Part shown: positions 9,059 through 19,877 of the stretch, piece after piece | How the letters are laid out: each line of letters opens with the position of its first letter | How positions within the stretch are numbered: the first letter of the stretch is position 1 | DNA from: Actinocrispum wychmicini | GTDB lineage: Bacteria > Actinomycetota > Actinomycetes > Mycobacteriales > Pseudonocardiaceae | Length of the DNA stretch: 64,000 bases | Reading direction: 5' to 3' | NCBI RefSeq assembly: GCF_004345645.1 | Contig: NZ_SLWS01000007.1 | Coordinates: 124,001-188,000, forward strand | The notes under the pieces: generated by a model | Database searches by the model: none | Seen by the model: the letters and a program-made list of their open reading frames with translations, nothing else | Told to the model about the DNA's origin: nothing | Translations under genes and position numbers: made by a program

Positions 9059-10572
9059 GTGCATGAGGCGAAGCTGATCGAGACCGTGTTTCCACATCTG
9101 GCCGGGCTCTGCGTTGAGCGGATCCATGCGGAGGACGGCGTGGTGCGGATCTCCGCCCGGTCCCGCCGTGAGGCAGGGGTGTGCCCGGATTGCTCGGCCA
9201 GCTCGACGGCGGTGCACAGCAGCTACCAACGGCGCCCAGCTGACCTGCCGGTAGGAGGCCAGCCAGTATCGATTGTCCTTGCTGTGCGCAGGTTCTTCTG
9301 CCCCAACGCCGGTTGCGCACGCCGGACCTTTGCCGAGCAGTTCGAGGGCCTGGTCGGACGCCGACGGCAGCGAACGATCAGCCTGCTCGGGATGCTGGAA
9401 GTGATCGCGTTGGCGGTGGCCGGCCGCTCTGGAGCTCGGATGGCTGACAGGATGGCGATCACCGTGTCTCGCATGACGTTGCTGCGACTGGTGCGGGCGC
9501 TACCTGAACAGCCGGTCGCGACCCCTCGGGTACTGGGCGTCGATGATTTCGCGCTGCTGCGCGGATCGGTGTACGCAAGCGTGTTGCTGGACATGGATAC
9601 CCACCGGCCGATCGAGGTGTTACCGGACAGGACGGCGGAGACGTTTGCCGCGTGGCTGCGCGCGCATCCAGGTGTGGAGGTGATCTGTCGGGACCGAGCC
9701 GGAGCCTATGCCGAAGGTGCCCGAACGGGCGCGCCGACCGCGATCCAGGTCGCGGATCGCTTCCGCTTGTGGAAGAACCTCGGCGAAGCCGTGGAGTCCA
9801 CTGTCGTCACGCATCGCGCGTGCCTGCGTGAACCTGAACCCGAGGCCCCTAATGGGAAAGTCCCGGCAACCAACACGTCGGACGATACACCGCCGCTGGT
9901 CCCGGACGGTGTGCTCGATGTCTGTGGGCGCGAACGCCGTCTGGTGACACGCACCCGTGAGCGCTTCACCGCTGTGCAGGAATTGCGCGCCCAGGGGCTG
10001 TCGTTGGGCGCGATCAGCCGTCAACTGGGTTTGGACCATTCCACAGTCCGGCGCTACGCCAACGTGGGCAGTGCGGACGAGTTGCTGGTCAAGGCGGTCA
10101 ACCGCACCAGCAGGCTGGACAGATTCAAGCCGTATATCAACCAACGCTGGAACGACGGCTGCACCGAGGCCGTCACCCTGCACGACGAGCTGAAAGCATT
10201 GGGGTGGAAGGGCAGTGTGCAGACCGTCCGCCGCTATGTGCATGCCTTCCGTGCCACGTCCACTACACCACCGGCCACGGCGCCCACCGTACCGGCGCCG
10301 CCGAAGCCACGCCGTGTGGTCCGCTGGATCATGACCAACCCGGACAATCTCAGCGCCGGGGACACGGTGCGGCTCAAGGAGGTCTTCGCCCGTTGTCCTG
10401 AGCTGACTGCCGCTGCTGGGCACGTGCGTGACTTCGCCATGATGATGCGTGAACTGCGCGGTGACCAGCTTGACGAGTGGATGCGCCGCGTCCAGGCAGA
10501 CGACCTGCCCGGGCTGCATTCATTCGTCACCGGCATCAAGCGCGACCGGGACGCCGTCGTCAACGGGCTGAC
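9059..10572 (+). pseudogene. ISL3-family transposase lacking its C-terminus
   Basis: The N-terminal zinc ribbon (GVCPDCSASS, then RRFFCPNAGCARRTFAEQ), the catalytic core (VLGVDDFALLRGSVYASVLL, DRAGAYAEGARTGAPTAIQV) and the HTH insert (LSLGAISRQLGLDHSTVRRY) are those of ISL3 (DDE_Tnp_ISL3) transposases. It resembles the complete relative at 50147-51736 throughout. That relative ends VVNGLTMEHNSGAVEG followed by a conserved tail, whereas this copy breaks at AVVNGLT and runs into unrelated sequence at about 10573. The last 25-30 residues and the right inverted repeat are gone, including the conserved C-terminal region with the likely catalytic Glu. It is therefore inactive in cis. No right end was found. 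Confidence 0.85.
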
Positions 10573-10574
10573 CG

Positions 10575-10754
10575 ATGGGACAACGGTTCCAGGGCCGCTA
10601 TCGCCCGGCAGACCAGCAACTTCGGCGCGACGCCGTCAGTTCGGTGGCGGAGACGACGCGATTGGCCGACGCGGGCCGGCAGGGTATCGCCATCTACACG
10701 GACGCCGACGAGCGTGCGGGTGCCGAGTTGGGCCGGGTGCCCGATGGTTCATGA
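10575..10754 (+). pseudogene. C-terminal part of an ESX/EspC-like secretion-associated protein
   Basis: The frame directly after the broken transposase (MGQRFQGRYRPADQQLRRDA, then VAETTRLADAGRQGIAIYTD, ending VPDGS) is the helical C-terminal half of small type VII secretion-associated proteins. These usually precede a longer WXG-like toxin gene. Its stop (10752-10754) overlaps the ATG at 10744 of the next gene, the coupling expected for such a pair. The first half is missing, replaced by the ISL3 fragment. The ATG at 10575 is probably incidental. Confidence 0.45.
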
Positions 10755-11533
10755 ACCCACGATTCCTCTGTGGTCGGCGATCACACGGGTGCATAGCGCG
10801 TGGCCACCGGACAACGAGGACGCCGCCGGCCAACTCGCCGAGGACGTGCGTCGGTTCGCCTCCGCCGCAGCAAACGGGCAGGCGGAATTGGGCCAGGCCG
10901 AACGGGTGGTCCGCGCCGCGTGGCCAGACCCCGCGGGCCTTGCCCTGTCCGACCGGTTGGCAGCAAACGGCGCGCACTGGGCGGCCCTCGCCCAGGCCGC
11001 CGAACGACAGGCGACGCTGGCGCAGGACTATGCGCGGGCGCTGACCGCCGTGAAGACACGATCACCGGTGCCGTCGCCGCGCCAGCGGCTGGTCACGCCT
11101 CGCCAAGGCCTTCCAGCGGCTGGTGGAATCCTGCGGCACGCAGGCGGCCGAGCCGAGCAACCATCTCGGACTAACCGAGGGCGTTTGCGCGGGCATATCG
11201 GTGGCCACCGCGTGTCTCGTCTACGCTCCCGACGGAGGCATCGGCGTCACCACGACTCGCGCGGGAGGCATCGCCAACAGCTACAGCCTGCTGCCCAGCG
11301 CGACCGCCGGGATAGGCGGCATTGTGAGCACCGGGCGGGAGCTCAGGGATCAGGCAGGCCCGTTCAACCACGTCGAGATAGCCGGAGGTGACGAGGTCGG
11401 TGTCAGCGTCGATGGCGACTGGGGCCCGGCAGCCATGCCAGCCGGTGTTCACCGCAACAGCGTTGATCGGTTTGGCCGCGGGTGGATCAGTGCGGGGCGG
11501 GCCGCCCAGCGGTGGCCATCTCGACCACGTTGA
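10744..11533 (+). pseudogene. Polymorphic-toxin-like ESX substrate, frameshifted
   Basis: Residues 1-100 form the helical WXG-type leader of actinomycete polymorphic toxins (VRRFASAAANGQAELGQAER, PAGLALSDRLAANGAHWAAL, TLAQDYARALTAVKT). The frame is then lost near 11055. A short middle piece continues in another frame (TITGAVAAPA) and the rest in a third from about 11105 (AKAFQRLVESCGTQAAEPSN, then CLVYAPDGGIGVTTTRAGGI and AGPFNHVEIAGGDEVGVSVD). At least two indels are needed to restore one product. The C-terminal domain has no toxin motif I can name. It sits beside the ESX-like remnant and 3 kb from the broken Imm1 gene. Confidence 0.5.
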
Positions 11534-11739
11534 CCCAATCGGGTGGCCCGTTTCCGCATCAGCGTCTGCAACTGCTGTTCAACCCCGATACTGGGTTGTC
11601 GCTGGGCATCGAACTGGTGGCCCTGACGGCGGACACCCATGCCTTGGGCGTCCCAGTGGGCACTCCGGCGACCATCGGCTACACGCTGTGGGAAGACGTC
11701 GCGTTTGTCCCGGACACCACGACCCGACCGCGACCATGA
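11482..11739 (+). pseudogene. C-terminal fragment resembling CU044_5270-type proteins
   Basis: From about 11500 this frame reads GRPAVAISTTLTQSGGPFPH, LQLLFNPDTGLSLGIELVAL and TPATIGYTLWEDVAFV, the pattern of the C-terminus of CU044_5270-family proteins (a membrane-anchored family often paired with sigma factors). No N-terminal membrane segment is present. A stop lies just upstream at about 11464, so only the tail survives. The assignment is from recalled pattern. Confidence 0.4.
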
Positions 11740-11822
11740 GGCCGGCCCGTTCCCGTGGTTGACACCAAGTACGGACCGACCTCGCGGTTCAAAGGGGGGA
11801 AGTCAGCGATCACCGGCAGGCG

Positions 11823-12407
11823 TCATGCGTGTATCTGGAAGTGGTCGACATTGTCATTGAACCGTTCGAGCCAGAGGCCACGTTCGCCCCAATTAATAGT
11901 GAAGTCGTCTGCATCGTTCTGGGCTCGGTTAACGACGTGTGCAATGAGGCAATGATTGTTGCCGATGACGGACGAAACATTCCGGGCCCACCAAAAGTCC
12001 GTGTCAACCCGGTAGCCTGCCGCGTCGCACGGACCGTCACCACCTTCGATGATGGCAAATCCGGCATTGATACGGCCCTGGTCGTTGTAGTTGATGTGTT
12101 CGTACCAGTACATGATGGGAATCCCGGCGGTCGCCACCTTGCCCTGGTCGCCCATCCGCATGCGGTATTGGGTGTTCATCGTGGCCTGGGCCGCCTTGAT
12201 GGACACATCCGAACACGCTTTGGCCAGCACGGGCGACGTCTGACCGGCCGGCGCCTTGCCGATCCGGATCGCACAGTACTTCCCGTCGCGAGCACGGGTG
12301 TCTGCCGCCGCTACGGCATGTGTGAGTACGAATGCCGTCGACACTCCGACGACAATGGACAAGATACGTCTGAACATCAACCAGAGGAACGACACCTTGT
12401 CGCTCAT
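11823..12407 (-). CDS. Secreted hypothetical protein (194 aa)
   Basis: The ATG at 12407 has GGGAG about 7 bases upstream. It encodes an export signal (FRRILSIVVGVSTAFVLTHA, cut near AVAAADT) and a mature part with four cysteines (YCAIRIG, KACSD, GPCDAAGY, NHCLIAH) likely to form two disulfides. Aromatic-rich strands (MYWYEHINYND, TDFWWARNVSSVIGNN, FTINWGERGLWLERFNDNVD) suggest a compact beta fold, perhaps of the beta/gamma-crystallin or peptidase-inhibitor I36 kind, but no diagnostic motif confirms that. It is transcribed away from the XRE regulator at 12704. Confidence 0.7.
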   Translation of the reverse strand: MSDKVSFLWLMFRRILSIVVGVSTAFVLTHAVAAADTRARDGKYCAIRIGKAPAGQTSPVLAKACSDVSIKAAQATMNTQYRMRMGDQGKVATAGIPIMYWYEHINYNDQGRINAGFAIIEGGDGPCDAAGYRVDTDFWWARNVSSVIGNNHCLIAHVVNRAQNDADDFTINWGERGLWLERFNDNVDHFQIHA

Positions 12408-12703
12408 CACCGTCTCCCTATGCTCGAGGCTGTAACAAAGCTCGGCATACTGCTATGCGACTTACCATGCAATCCCTCGATCTCGTAAGGTCCGCTCAAC
12501 CTCGTTGTTGAGATGAGAGCCCAACATGGTCGGTTCCTGTCGCGGACGACAGTCACTTCTTCCCTGCAGCCATTAGTGAACCGCCACCTGCTGTGGTTGT
12601 CGTTGGTACACCCGCCACGCGCGCGTGCTGTGCGAGTTGCGCGAATGGGCTTGCCCCCGACAGCGGTTGCGCGGTAAAAGCACCATCTGGTGTGCTGTCT
12701 CGT

Positions 12704-13946
12704 GTGTCCATCCCGCCGGTCGGCAAAGCACTGCGCGACGCCCGAATACGCTGCGGCCTGACCCAAGCTCAAGCCGGAGCGCAGACCGGGTACTCCGCCT
12801 CGGCGATCTCCCGGATCGAACTGGGCGCCCGGATCGAAATCACTACCCTGCTGCGCTTGGCCAACTGCTACGACATCACCTTGAACGAGCTCGGGCTCGG
12901 CAGTGTCGGCGACGTCCCGAGTAAAGATATGCCAAGTCAGGACGTGCTACGGAGCCAATTCCTGATCCTGGCCGGGCTAACGGTGCCGCAGTGGGCGTTG
13001 GCCGCGCTCGACGACGCGCTGATCGTGCTGCCTCCGACCAACGGGCCCGTGTCTGGCGGTGATGTCACCCGCCGGCTCGCCGCAGGCCGCGCCCTGTTCG
13101 ACAACGACCGCCACGGCCAGCTCGTGACCGCCCTGCCCGATCTGCTGGCCGCTGCGCATCTGCACGCCGAAGGCACCGACCTTCCGTCCGCGTGGGCGAT
13201 CTGCTCGTCCTGCTATGAACTGGCAACCCACACCCTGGCGAAGCTCGGCCGCCCGTCGTGCCTGATGGCCGCTGACCGCGCGACGGCCAGCGCGCGCCGC
13301 ACCGAATCACCCGTCGTGCTCGCGCTGTCCGCGCATGTGCTGAGTATCGTGCTGCGCCAGAACAACCGCGCCGCCCTTGCCCAGCGAGTCATCCTCGACG
13401 CGATCAACGCGATCCAGAAGACCGGCCTCGCCAACCCTGACGAACGAATTCTGTTCGTCCAGATGCTGTGCTCCGCCGCCTACGCCGCCGCGCAAGCCGG
13501 CGAACGCGACCGAGCGCTGGAACTGACCGCCGAAGCCGACCGAGCGATGCGGCTGCTGCCCGCGCGCCCCGATCGACCAGCCACACCCGTCAACGCCACC
13601 GTCCTCACTCCGGCACAGGTGCAGCTTTACAAAGTCAGCATGCAGTGCGAGCTCGGTAACTCTGCCGCGGCATTGAACGCCGCTCAAGGGGTTGACCGCC
13701 TCCCGGTTCCCGACCATCGAACGCCGCGGCCGGATGTTCACCGATATCGCTCGTGCCTGGTGGCTGCACGGGCGCCCCGACAAGGCAGCCCAGGCACTCA
13801 TCGCGGCCTATCAGCAAGCACCTGGCGAAGTGGTCGACCGGCCCTCCATCCGCGCACTCGCGGCCGACCTGATCAGCCAGCGAGAGCAAGCGGTTGACGT
13901 GCAGCGACTCCGCGCACTACTCATGCCACCACGCTGGACAACGTGA
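12704..13946 (+). pseudogene. XRE-family regulator with TPR-like C-terminus, frameshifted at a G run
   Basis: The GTG at 12704 begins VSIPPVGKALRDARIRCGLT. The HTH occupies about residues 6-60 (AQAGAQTGYSASAISRIELG). A helical, TPR-like region follows (LPSAWAICSSCYELATHTLA, ILFVQMLCSAAYAAAQAGER), as in the long actinomycete XRE regulators. At AAQG the frame meets GGGG at about 13687-13690. Dropping one G restores an uninterrupted end (LTASRFPTIERRGRMFTDIA, ARAWWLHGRPDKAAQALIAA) to the stop at 13946. The gene is thus one base from intact: recent decay or a sequencing indel. Without correction the product ends at 13897 with a nonsense tail. It probably regulates neighbouring or its own genes; no operator is visible. 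Confidence 0.75.
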
Positions 13947-14457
13947 TGCCTCACCGCACAGGGGCGCCGATGGTCGCGCCCTGCCCAACGCCGATGCCGT
14001 CGACGTGCTCCCTGATCGACAGGATGCCACCAGGCCGGCCAGATACCCTTGCACGATCTCGTCCGTCAGGCGCTGCGCCGTCGGCGTTCTCTCCGCAAAC
14101 GCCCTCACCGCCAAATACCAACCTGGACCGCACCCGGGTACTGTAAACGTTCGCCTCTGCCCGTGATTGCGTGACCAACTTTTTCGGGGTGCCTGCTGGT
14201 GCACGTGGTCTCTTTGTGATCATGGTCGGAGTGCGATCGTGATGAGGCGGGCGGCCTGCTGCCGCACTTGGCCGTAGTGCCGCCTTGCTACGCACGACGA
14301 TGAAACTACAACGTGCGGCTCGCTGCGCCTCTCCGGCAATACACTCGGGCGTGTTGCAAAGGATGGTTCCCATCAGGCTCAACAAGAGTCGCGCCTGTAC
14401 GGTCGACCGTCTACATCGCATCCAAACCTTCCGGAAGCCACTACCTGTTGGAGCGGT
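13947..14457. other. Region without recognisable gene
   Basis: All frames across these 511 bases are short or shadow-like on both strands. It lies at the end of the AICE-type segment that carries the Spd gene and may be junction debris. No inverted repeat or promoter pattern stands out. Confidence 0.3.
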
Positions 14458-15390
14458 TCAGCCGTGGCTGACTGCGGCCCTGTCCATGGATCGAACAGCT
14501 GATGCCAGTTCACGGGCTCGGGATGAACTGACGTGAAGTTGCTTGCGGAGCGTCTCCGCTGAGACTGGACGGTTTCGCTGCGTCCAGTGGCGTTCGTTGA
14601 TCCGCACAGCCGCATCCAAGTGGTCACCCATCACGACTGACGATGAGCCCGAAAGCACGGACGTAGTTGTACCGTCTTGTGCCGCGTGCGCAGGCTCGGC
14701 CTTGTCGTTGCCACTGATGATGGCGTGAACCCGGGAGTGCGCCTCCTCGGCCAACGGAGCGATGCCGAGCATCCACAGTAGATCTGCGGGCGCCTTGCGC
14801 TTCCACTGGCGACCGAAGTGGACACGGAGCAGAGTACGAGTGCGCCGAAGCTGAGCTTCCTTGTCCAACGCAGCGCGGTAGCTAGTGATCTGCCACAGCA
14901 CCATTCGCCGCCACAGCAGGAACGTTGACCATGGCGACAGTATCCATCGTCCCAACGGGATCCGGTCACGAACACAGCCCGCAGCGCCACCAGCACACCT
15001 CAGCAGGACCGTGCGGCCTGCCTCGACCATCACCAGCAACATCAGCGGCGCAACTGCATGCAGACCGATGGCAACGGGATCTGGCCAGCCCGCAGACACG
15101 TTCGCCGCGACTGTGCCGACCGCGAGCAAACGGGCCAACTGTCGAAGCCAACCGATCGGATGCGCCGTCCATGCAAGGACGAGATCCAGCACCACGACTC
15201 CGACGAGTCCGCCATCGATCCCGATTGGCACCAACTGGGGAAGGGGAACGTCTACCTCGACAGCCTTGCGAGAGATCGTCTCATAAGAGCCCGCGATGCC
15301 ATAGGCCGCCAGCATGGTAGCAAGCCCAATCGCACCAGCGAGACCGACCCGCTGACCAACGTTGAATCCGGGAAGTTCCATTTTGTACAT
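14458..15390 (-). CDS. DUF2637 membrane protein, Spd-type AICE spread protein
   Basis: The ATG at 15390 (MYKMELPGFNVGQRVG) has GAAGG about 8 bases upstream. The frame is open further upstream but without protein-like sequence. Four hydrophobic segments lie in the first 140 residues (VGLAGAIGLATMLAAYGIAG, GLVGVVVLDLVLAW, LLAVGTVAANVSAG, AVAPLMLLVMVEAG), the DUF2637 topology of SpdA/SpdB-like proteins of actinomycete integrative conjugative elements. The soluble C-terminus ends in a small HTH-like segment (SAETLRKQLHVSSSRARELA). Spd proteins assist intramycelial spread of element DNA after TraB-driven transfer. No tra, rep or xis gene is left nearby, so the element is incomplete. The gene stops 160 bases from the tRNA-derived attachment remnant on its upstream side. 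Confidence 0.75.
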   Translation of the reverse strand: MYKMELPGFNVGQRVGLAGAIGLATMLAAYGIAGSYETISRKAVEVDVPLPQLVPIGIDGGLVGVVVLDLVLAWTAHPIGWLRQLARLLAVGTVAANVSAGWPDPVAIGLHAVAPLMLLVMVEAGRTVLLRCAGGAAGCVRDRIPLGRWILSPWSTFLLWRRMVLWQITSYRAALDKEAQLRRTRTLLRVHFGRQWKRKAPADLLWMLGIAPLAEEAHSRVHAIISGNDKAEPAHAAQDGTTTSVLSGSSSVVMGDHLDAAVRINERHWTQRNRPVSAETLRKQLHVSSSRARELASAVRSMDRAAVSHG

Positions 15391-15550
15391 GATTGTGCCT
15401 TCTACCAAGGGGAATCGATGAAGATCACTTGTAGGTCTGCTGTAGACGGCAAGGAGGAGCAACTCGCTCGAACTCGTTTCTATCAGCGGTAACTGAGAGT
15501 TCATGCATACGAAAGCATTGGTATCAAGGCGAAGGGCCTTCTCTGTCCAA

Positions 15551-15597
15551 CCTTGACACGGTAGAGGTCACTGGTTCAATCCCAGTATCGCCCACCA
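15551..15597 (+). other. tRNA-Val 3' half, AICE attachment-site remnant
   Basis: The stretch contains an anticodon-loop-like TTGACACG (GAC anticodon, Val), a variable-loop region, and a T arm ACTGG/TTCAATC/CCAGT. It ends TATCGCCCACCA, an acceptor half with CCA. No D arm or 5' acceptor half precedes it. Integrases of actinomycete elements recombine at tRNA 3' ends and carry such a copy. The integrase gene at 15659-16930 ends 60 bases away and points towards it, the usual arrangement. The anticodon stem does not pair in what precedes it, so this is a site remnant and not a working tRNA. Confidence 0.7.
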
Positions 15598-15658
15598 GTG
15601 TACAACCGCTGGTCAGAAGCCCTGTTCCGCCTCGCGCGGGATGGGGCTTCGCTGTGTT

Positions 15659-16930
15659 TCAGTGATCAAATGGGGACGAAATGGGGATCAACTCTTCCTT
15701 ACCGTCCCGGTATTCGATCATCAGCTTGGTGATCACCGGTCCCAGGTGCGGGAACCAGTCGGTCAAACGTGCACGCTCCGTAGCCGTCAACGCCAGCAGA
15801 CCGGCCGTCCACCGCGCCTCCAGCGCATCGTTGACCTGGTGCCGCATGGCGTCGGTGACGTGGTCGTAGACCCGGGCGATGCCCTTCATCTTCTGCCCCA
15901 ACCGAGCGCGGCGGGCCACCTCGGGCACACCGTCCTCGGTCAGCCAGGTGGCGTGCGTGTGCCGTCCCTCGTGGAAGGTGAACCACGGCAACACCGCCGG
16001 CAGATGATCAGTCGCGTTCGGACTGTCCGCGCTGACCCCGTCCCACGCCGGCCGCCAGTAGCGGTTGCGGAAGTTCGACCGCCGCCAGGGATGGCCTTCC
16101 GGCGTGGTGAACACGAACGGATGATTGTGGCTGTCCATCAGCTGTTCGTAGAACACCGCGATACTCGGCGGCAACTGCACCCACCGGGTCCCCGCCGGGG
16201 TTTTCGTGCGCCCCTTGCGCGCAGCGGCGCCCTGCTGCCGCTGTCGCGGCGGTGGCGCGATCGCCGCCACCTCGGTGACCGGGCGCCCGTACTTGGTGAG
16301 TACACCACCGACCTCCTTCAGCGGCGCGCGGATGCCGATCGCTCGGTGCAGTTGGTCGTATTCGTGCTTCTGTTGCCCGGCCAACTCACTCCACCGACCG
16401 CCGGTGTAGAGGTCAAGCAGACACAACGTGAACCCACCCAGTCCAAGACCGGACTCGTACAGCCGCATCGCAGCCCGCAGACCCTGGACCGGTGAGGCCA
16501 CCAGCCGCTCCGGCGCGTACTCCCCGACGTGACCCGGATCCCGCTTCACGGACTGGCCGGGATGATCCGCGCCCGCACCGCCGCGTTCAGCATCGTGGAG
16601 AACGTGGCGAACACTGATGCCACAGTGGACTCGGCGTAGTCCTCGTGCAGCTCGGACACCCACTTCTCGATCTCCACATAGCTGTTGAAGATGCCGATCA
16701 GTGGCCACGCCGACCACTGCGGCAGCACCTGGTTGTCCAGATGCGACCGATACTTCACCGCCGTGCCCTCGGTGATCCGGGGCTTGATCGCGGCGAGGTA
16801 CTCCTCGGCGAACTCACCGAACGGTGTCTCGGCGTCCCGCGGGTCGATCCACAGATTGCGTCGGATCAGCGCCTCCTGCTCCTCCCCCCAGTTCGCGAAG
16901 TACTCGTTGACCAACCGGGCCGCGAAGTAC
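15659..16930 (-). pseudogene. Tyrosine integrase of an AICE, broken by a stop, a frameshift and an N-terminal truncation
   Basis: The N-terminal part (FGEFAEEYLAAIKPRITEGT, STVASVFATFSTMLNAAVRA) is the core-binding domain and runs to RIIPASP, where TGA at 16546-16548 replaces what is probably a Cys codon. Twenty bases on, a GGGG run (16522-16525) is one base short, moving the frame. The catalytic domain then continues (LCLLDLYTGGRWSEL, FVFTTPEGHPWRRSNFRNRY, WFTFHEGRHTHATWLTEDGV, IARVYDHVTDAMRHQVNDAL) with the R, HxxR and Tyr residues present. The first 80-100 residues are missing where the Tn3-type fragment abuts at about 16930. It is beside the tRNA-Val attachment remnant and is no longer functional as written. 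Confidence 0.85.
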
Positions 16931-19622
16931 CACCGGGCGCAGATCCGGGAGGCACTGGGATTCCGTCCGGCTACCGAGGCCGACGAGCTGCGCTGGACGG
17001 AGTGGCTGGCGGGTGAGCAGTGTCCGGTGGAGCAGGATCGGGACCGGTTGGAGGCCGCGGTGCGGCAGCGGTGCCGCAGTGAGGGCATCGAGCCGCCGAC
17101 CGAGGGCCAGATCGAGCGGGTGATCGCCTCGGCGTTGCGGCAGCACGAGACAGCGTTCGCCGCCGAGATCGCCGCCGCGCTGGGGCCAGCCGGGTGTGCC
17201 CGGCTACAGATGCTGCTGACCTCGGAGGGTCTGCTCGCGGAGGTGAAGGCCGATCCGGGCCGGTTGGGGTTGGACACGCTGCTCGGGGAGATTGGCAAGC
17301 TGGAGGCGGTGCGGGCGCTGGCGTTGCCACGGAACCTGTTCGCCGACACGTCGGACCGGCTGGTCGCGGCGTGGCGGTCGCGGGCGGCGAGGATGTTTCC
17401 CTCGGATCTGCTGGACTGCCCGGAGCCGGTGCGGCACACGCTGCTGGCCGCCTTGTGCTGGGTGCGCCAGGCGGAGATCACTGACGCTCTGATCGGGCTG
17501 CTGGTCGATCTGGTGCAGAAGATCAACGCTCGTGCGGAGCGGCGGGTGGAGAAAGAGCTGATGGGTGAACTGCCCGCGGTGCCGGGCAAGAGGGGCATCT
17601 TCATCAAGATGGTCAATGCCGTGCTCAAGCACCCCGATGAGCAGGTGCGCAGCGCGGTGTGGTCTGTGGTGCCCGGCGGGGAGAAGACCCTGCGCCGGCT
17701 GCTCAAGGAGCTGATGGCCACCAACCGGGTGGTCCGCGAACGGGTCCGCTACCAGCTGCGTGGCTCCTACTCCCACGACTACCGGCGCATGCTCGGCCCG
17801 GTGCTGGCGGCGTTGTCGTTCCGGTGCAACAACACCACCTACCGGCCGGTGATGGACGCGATCGACCTGCTGGCCCGCTACGCTGCCCGCGACGCTCAGG
17901 CCGAGCGGGCCGCGCCGGGCAAGGCACGGGCCGCCGCGCACGACGCGTCGGACTCGGTGCCGGTCGAGGGCATGGTGCCCAAGGAGTGGCATGAGGCGAT
18001 CACCGACGACAAGGGCCGGATCGAGCGCATCTCCTACGAGTTGTGTGTGCTGATCGCGCTGCGGGAGGCGTTGCGGCGTCGGGAAATCTGGGTGCAGGGC
18101 GCCGGGTTGTGGCGCAATCCCGAGGAGGACATGCCCGAGAACTTCGAGGACAACCGCGATGTGCATTACGCGGCGTTGAACAAGCCGCTCGCGGCCGCGG
18201 AGTTCGTCGACGACCTCAAGCGCCGCCACCGCGCGGCGCTGGACCAGCTCAACTCCGCGATGGCTGAGAACACCGCCGGCGGGGTGCGGATCAAGACGCG
18301 CAAGGGCCAGGCGTGGATCAGCGTGCCCAAGCTGGAGAAGCTGCCCGAACCGAAGAACCTGGCGGCGATCAAGGCCGAGGTTGCCCGCCGCTGGGGCACC
18401 ATCGATCTGCTGGACATCCTCAAGGAGGCCGACTTCCTGGCCGAGTTCAGCGAGGAGTTCGTGTCGGTGGCCACCCGGGAGAAGTTGCCGAAGCCGACGC
18501 TGCGCCGGCGTCTGTTGTTGTGCCTGTTCGAGCTGGGCACCAACATGGGTATCCGGCAGTTGGTGGCCACCGCCGAGCAGGGTGAAGACGGCGAGGCCGC
18601 GTTGCGCCGGGTCCGTGCGTCCCACATCACCCGCGATAACCTGCGGGCAGCGATCGTGAAGGTGATCAATCAGACCCTCGCGGCGCGGGACCCGAAATGG
18701 TGGGGCCGAGCGACCACCACCGCCAGCGACTCCAAGCGCTTCAACGCACTGGAATCCAACTCCCTGACCCGCTTTCACGCCCGATACGGCTCGAACGGGA
18801 TCATGATCTACTGGCACGTCGAAAAAGGACGCGTGTGCATCTACTCCCAGATCAAGAGCTGCTCGTCCTCCGAAGTCGCGTCCATGATCCAAGGGTTATT
18901 GCGGCACTGCACCGACGCGCAGATCGAGGCCAACTACACCGATACACGGCGCCTCGCTGGTCGGGTTCGCGTTCACCGAACTGCTGGGCTTCCGACTGCT
19001 GCCTCGGTTGAAGAACATTGGCGCGATCCGCCTCTACAGCCCCGACGACGCCCCCAACACGTGGAACAAGCTTCAGGACGTCATCGTCAACCGGCCGATC
19101 GACTGGGACAAGATCACCCAGCAGTACGACGCCATGGTCAAGTACGCCACCGCCCTGCGGTTGGGCACCACCGAGGCTGAGCAGATGCTGCGCCGGTTCA
19201 CCAAGGGAGGCCCGAACAACCCCGTCTACCTGGCGATGGAAGAACTCGGGCGGGTCGTGCGCACGACCTTCGCCTGCGACTTCCTGGCCGAGGAGGAGTT
19301 GCGGCGCGAGATCCACTCCGGCTTGCAGGTGGTGGAGAACTGGAACTCAGCCAACGACGTGGTCTTCTACGGCAAGGACGGCAAGCTCACCGGCCCGGAC
19401 CGGGAAAACGTCGAAGTCTCGATGCTCGCCCTGCACCTGCTTCAGTCCTGCCTGGTCCTGGTGAACACCCTGCTGCTGCAACGGGTATTGGCCGACCCGA
19501 AGTGGGAGAAACGGCTGACCGCCGAGGACCGGCGGGGCCTCAACGCACTGTTCTGGTCAAACGTCAACCCCTACGGGCGATTCCAACTCGACATGAGCAA
19601 ACGCCTCGACCTCGCCGCGTAG
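16931..19622 (+). pseudogene. Tn3-family transposase, truncated and frameshifted
   Basis: About 890 codons resemble the Tn3 TnpA family (IREALGFRPATEADELRWTE near the N-terminus, then PKLEKLPEPKNLAAIKAEVA and the RNase H core ITRDNLRAAIVKVINQTLAA). At EANYTDT a two-base loss near 18952 breaks the frame exactly at the TDTHG catalytic Asp motif. The correct protein resumes (GFAFTELLGFRLLPRLKNIG) and ends ..MSKRLDLAA. The first 100 or so residues are missing where it abuts the integrase fragment. No 38-bp Tn3 inverted repeat or resolvase gene is seen. The last 205 codons (from 19008) could be translated separately but would lack the first two catalytic Asp residues. Confidence 0.88.
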
Positions 19623-19877
19623 ACCGTTCTAGAGACAGCTGTGGAGAGAAGATCACCTGGTCCGGTAACTCTGCCCACGGCACCGGGCACAGCCGATGAC
19701 GGAGCAGGAATATCTGCCAGCAAGATCCCGTCTTGTCTGAAACGCCCGGATATACACCCGCGATCGACTCGTGCGACACCATTGTCTGGTCGTAGCGCGG
19801 GATTTACGCCTTGTCGTTTGGCGTCCTGCCACATGTCGTCGACGTAGTCGAACGGCGCGCGTCGAGCTGGTCGTCGG

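Noticed and set aside
15551..15597. Complete tRNA-Val gene
   Set aside because: Only the anticodon loop onward is present. No D arm or 5' acceptor strand precedes it, so it is a 3' half.
17204..18892. Reverse 562-codon frame over the Tn3 transposase
   Set aside because: Antisense shadow of a recognisable transposase. No start with a ribosome site and no domain.
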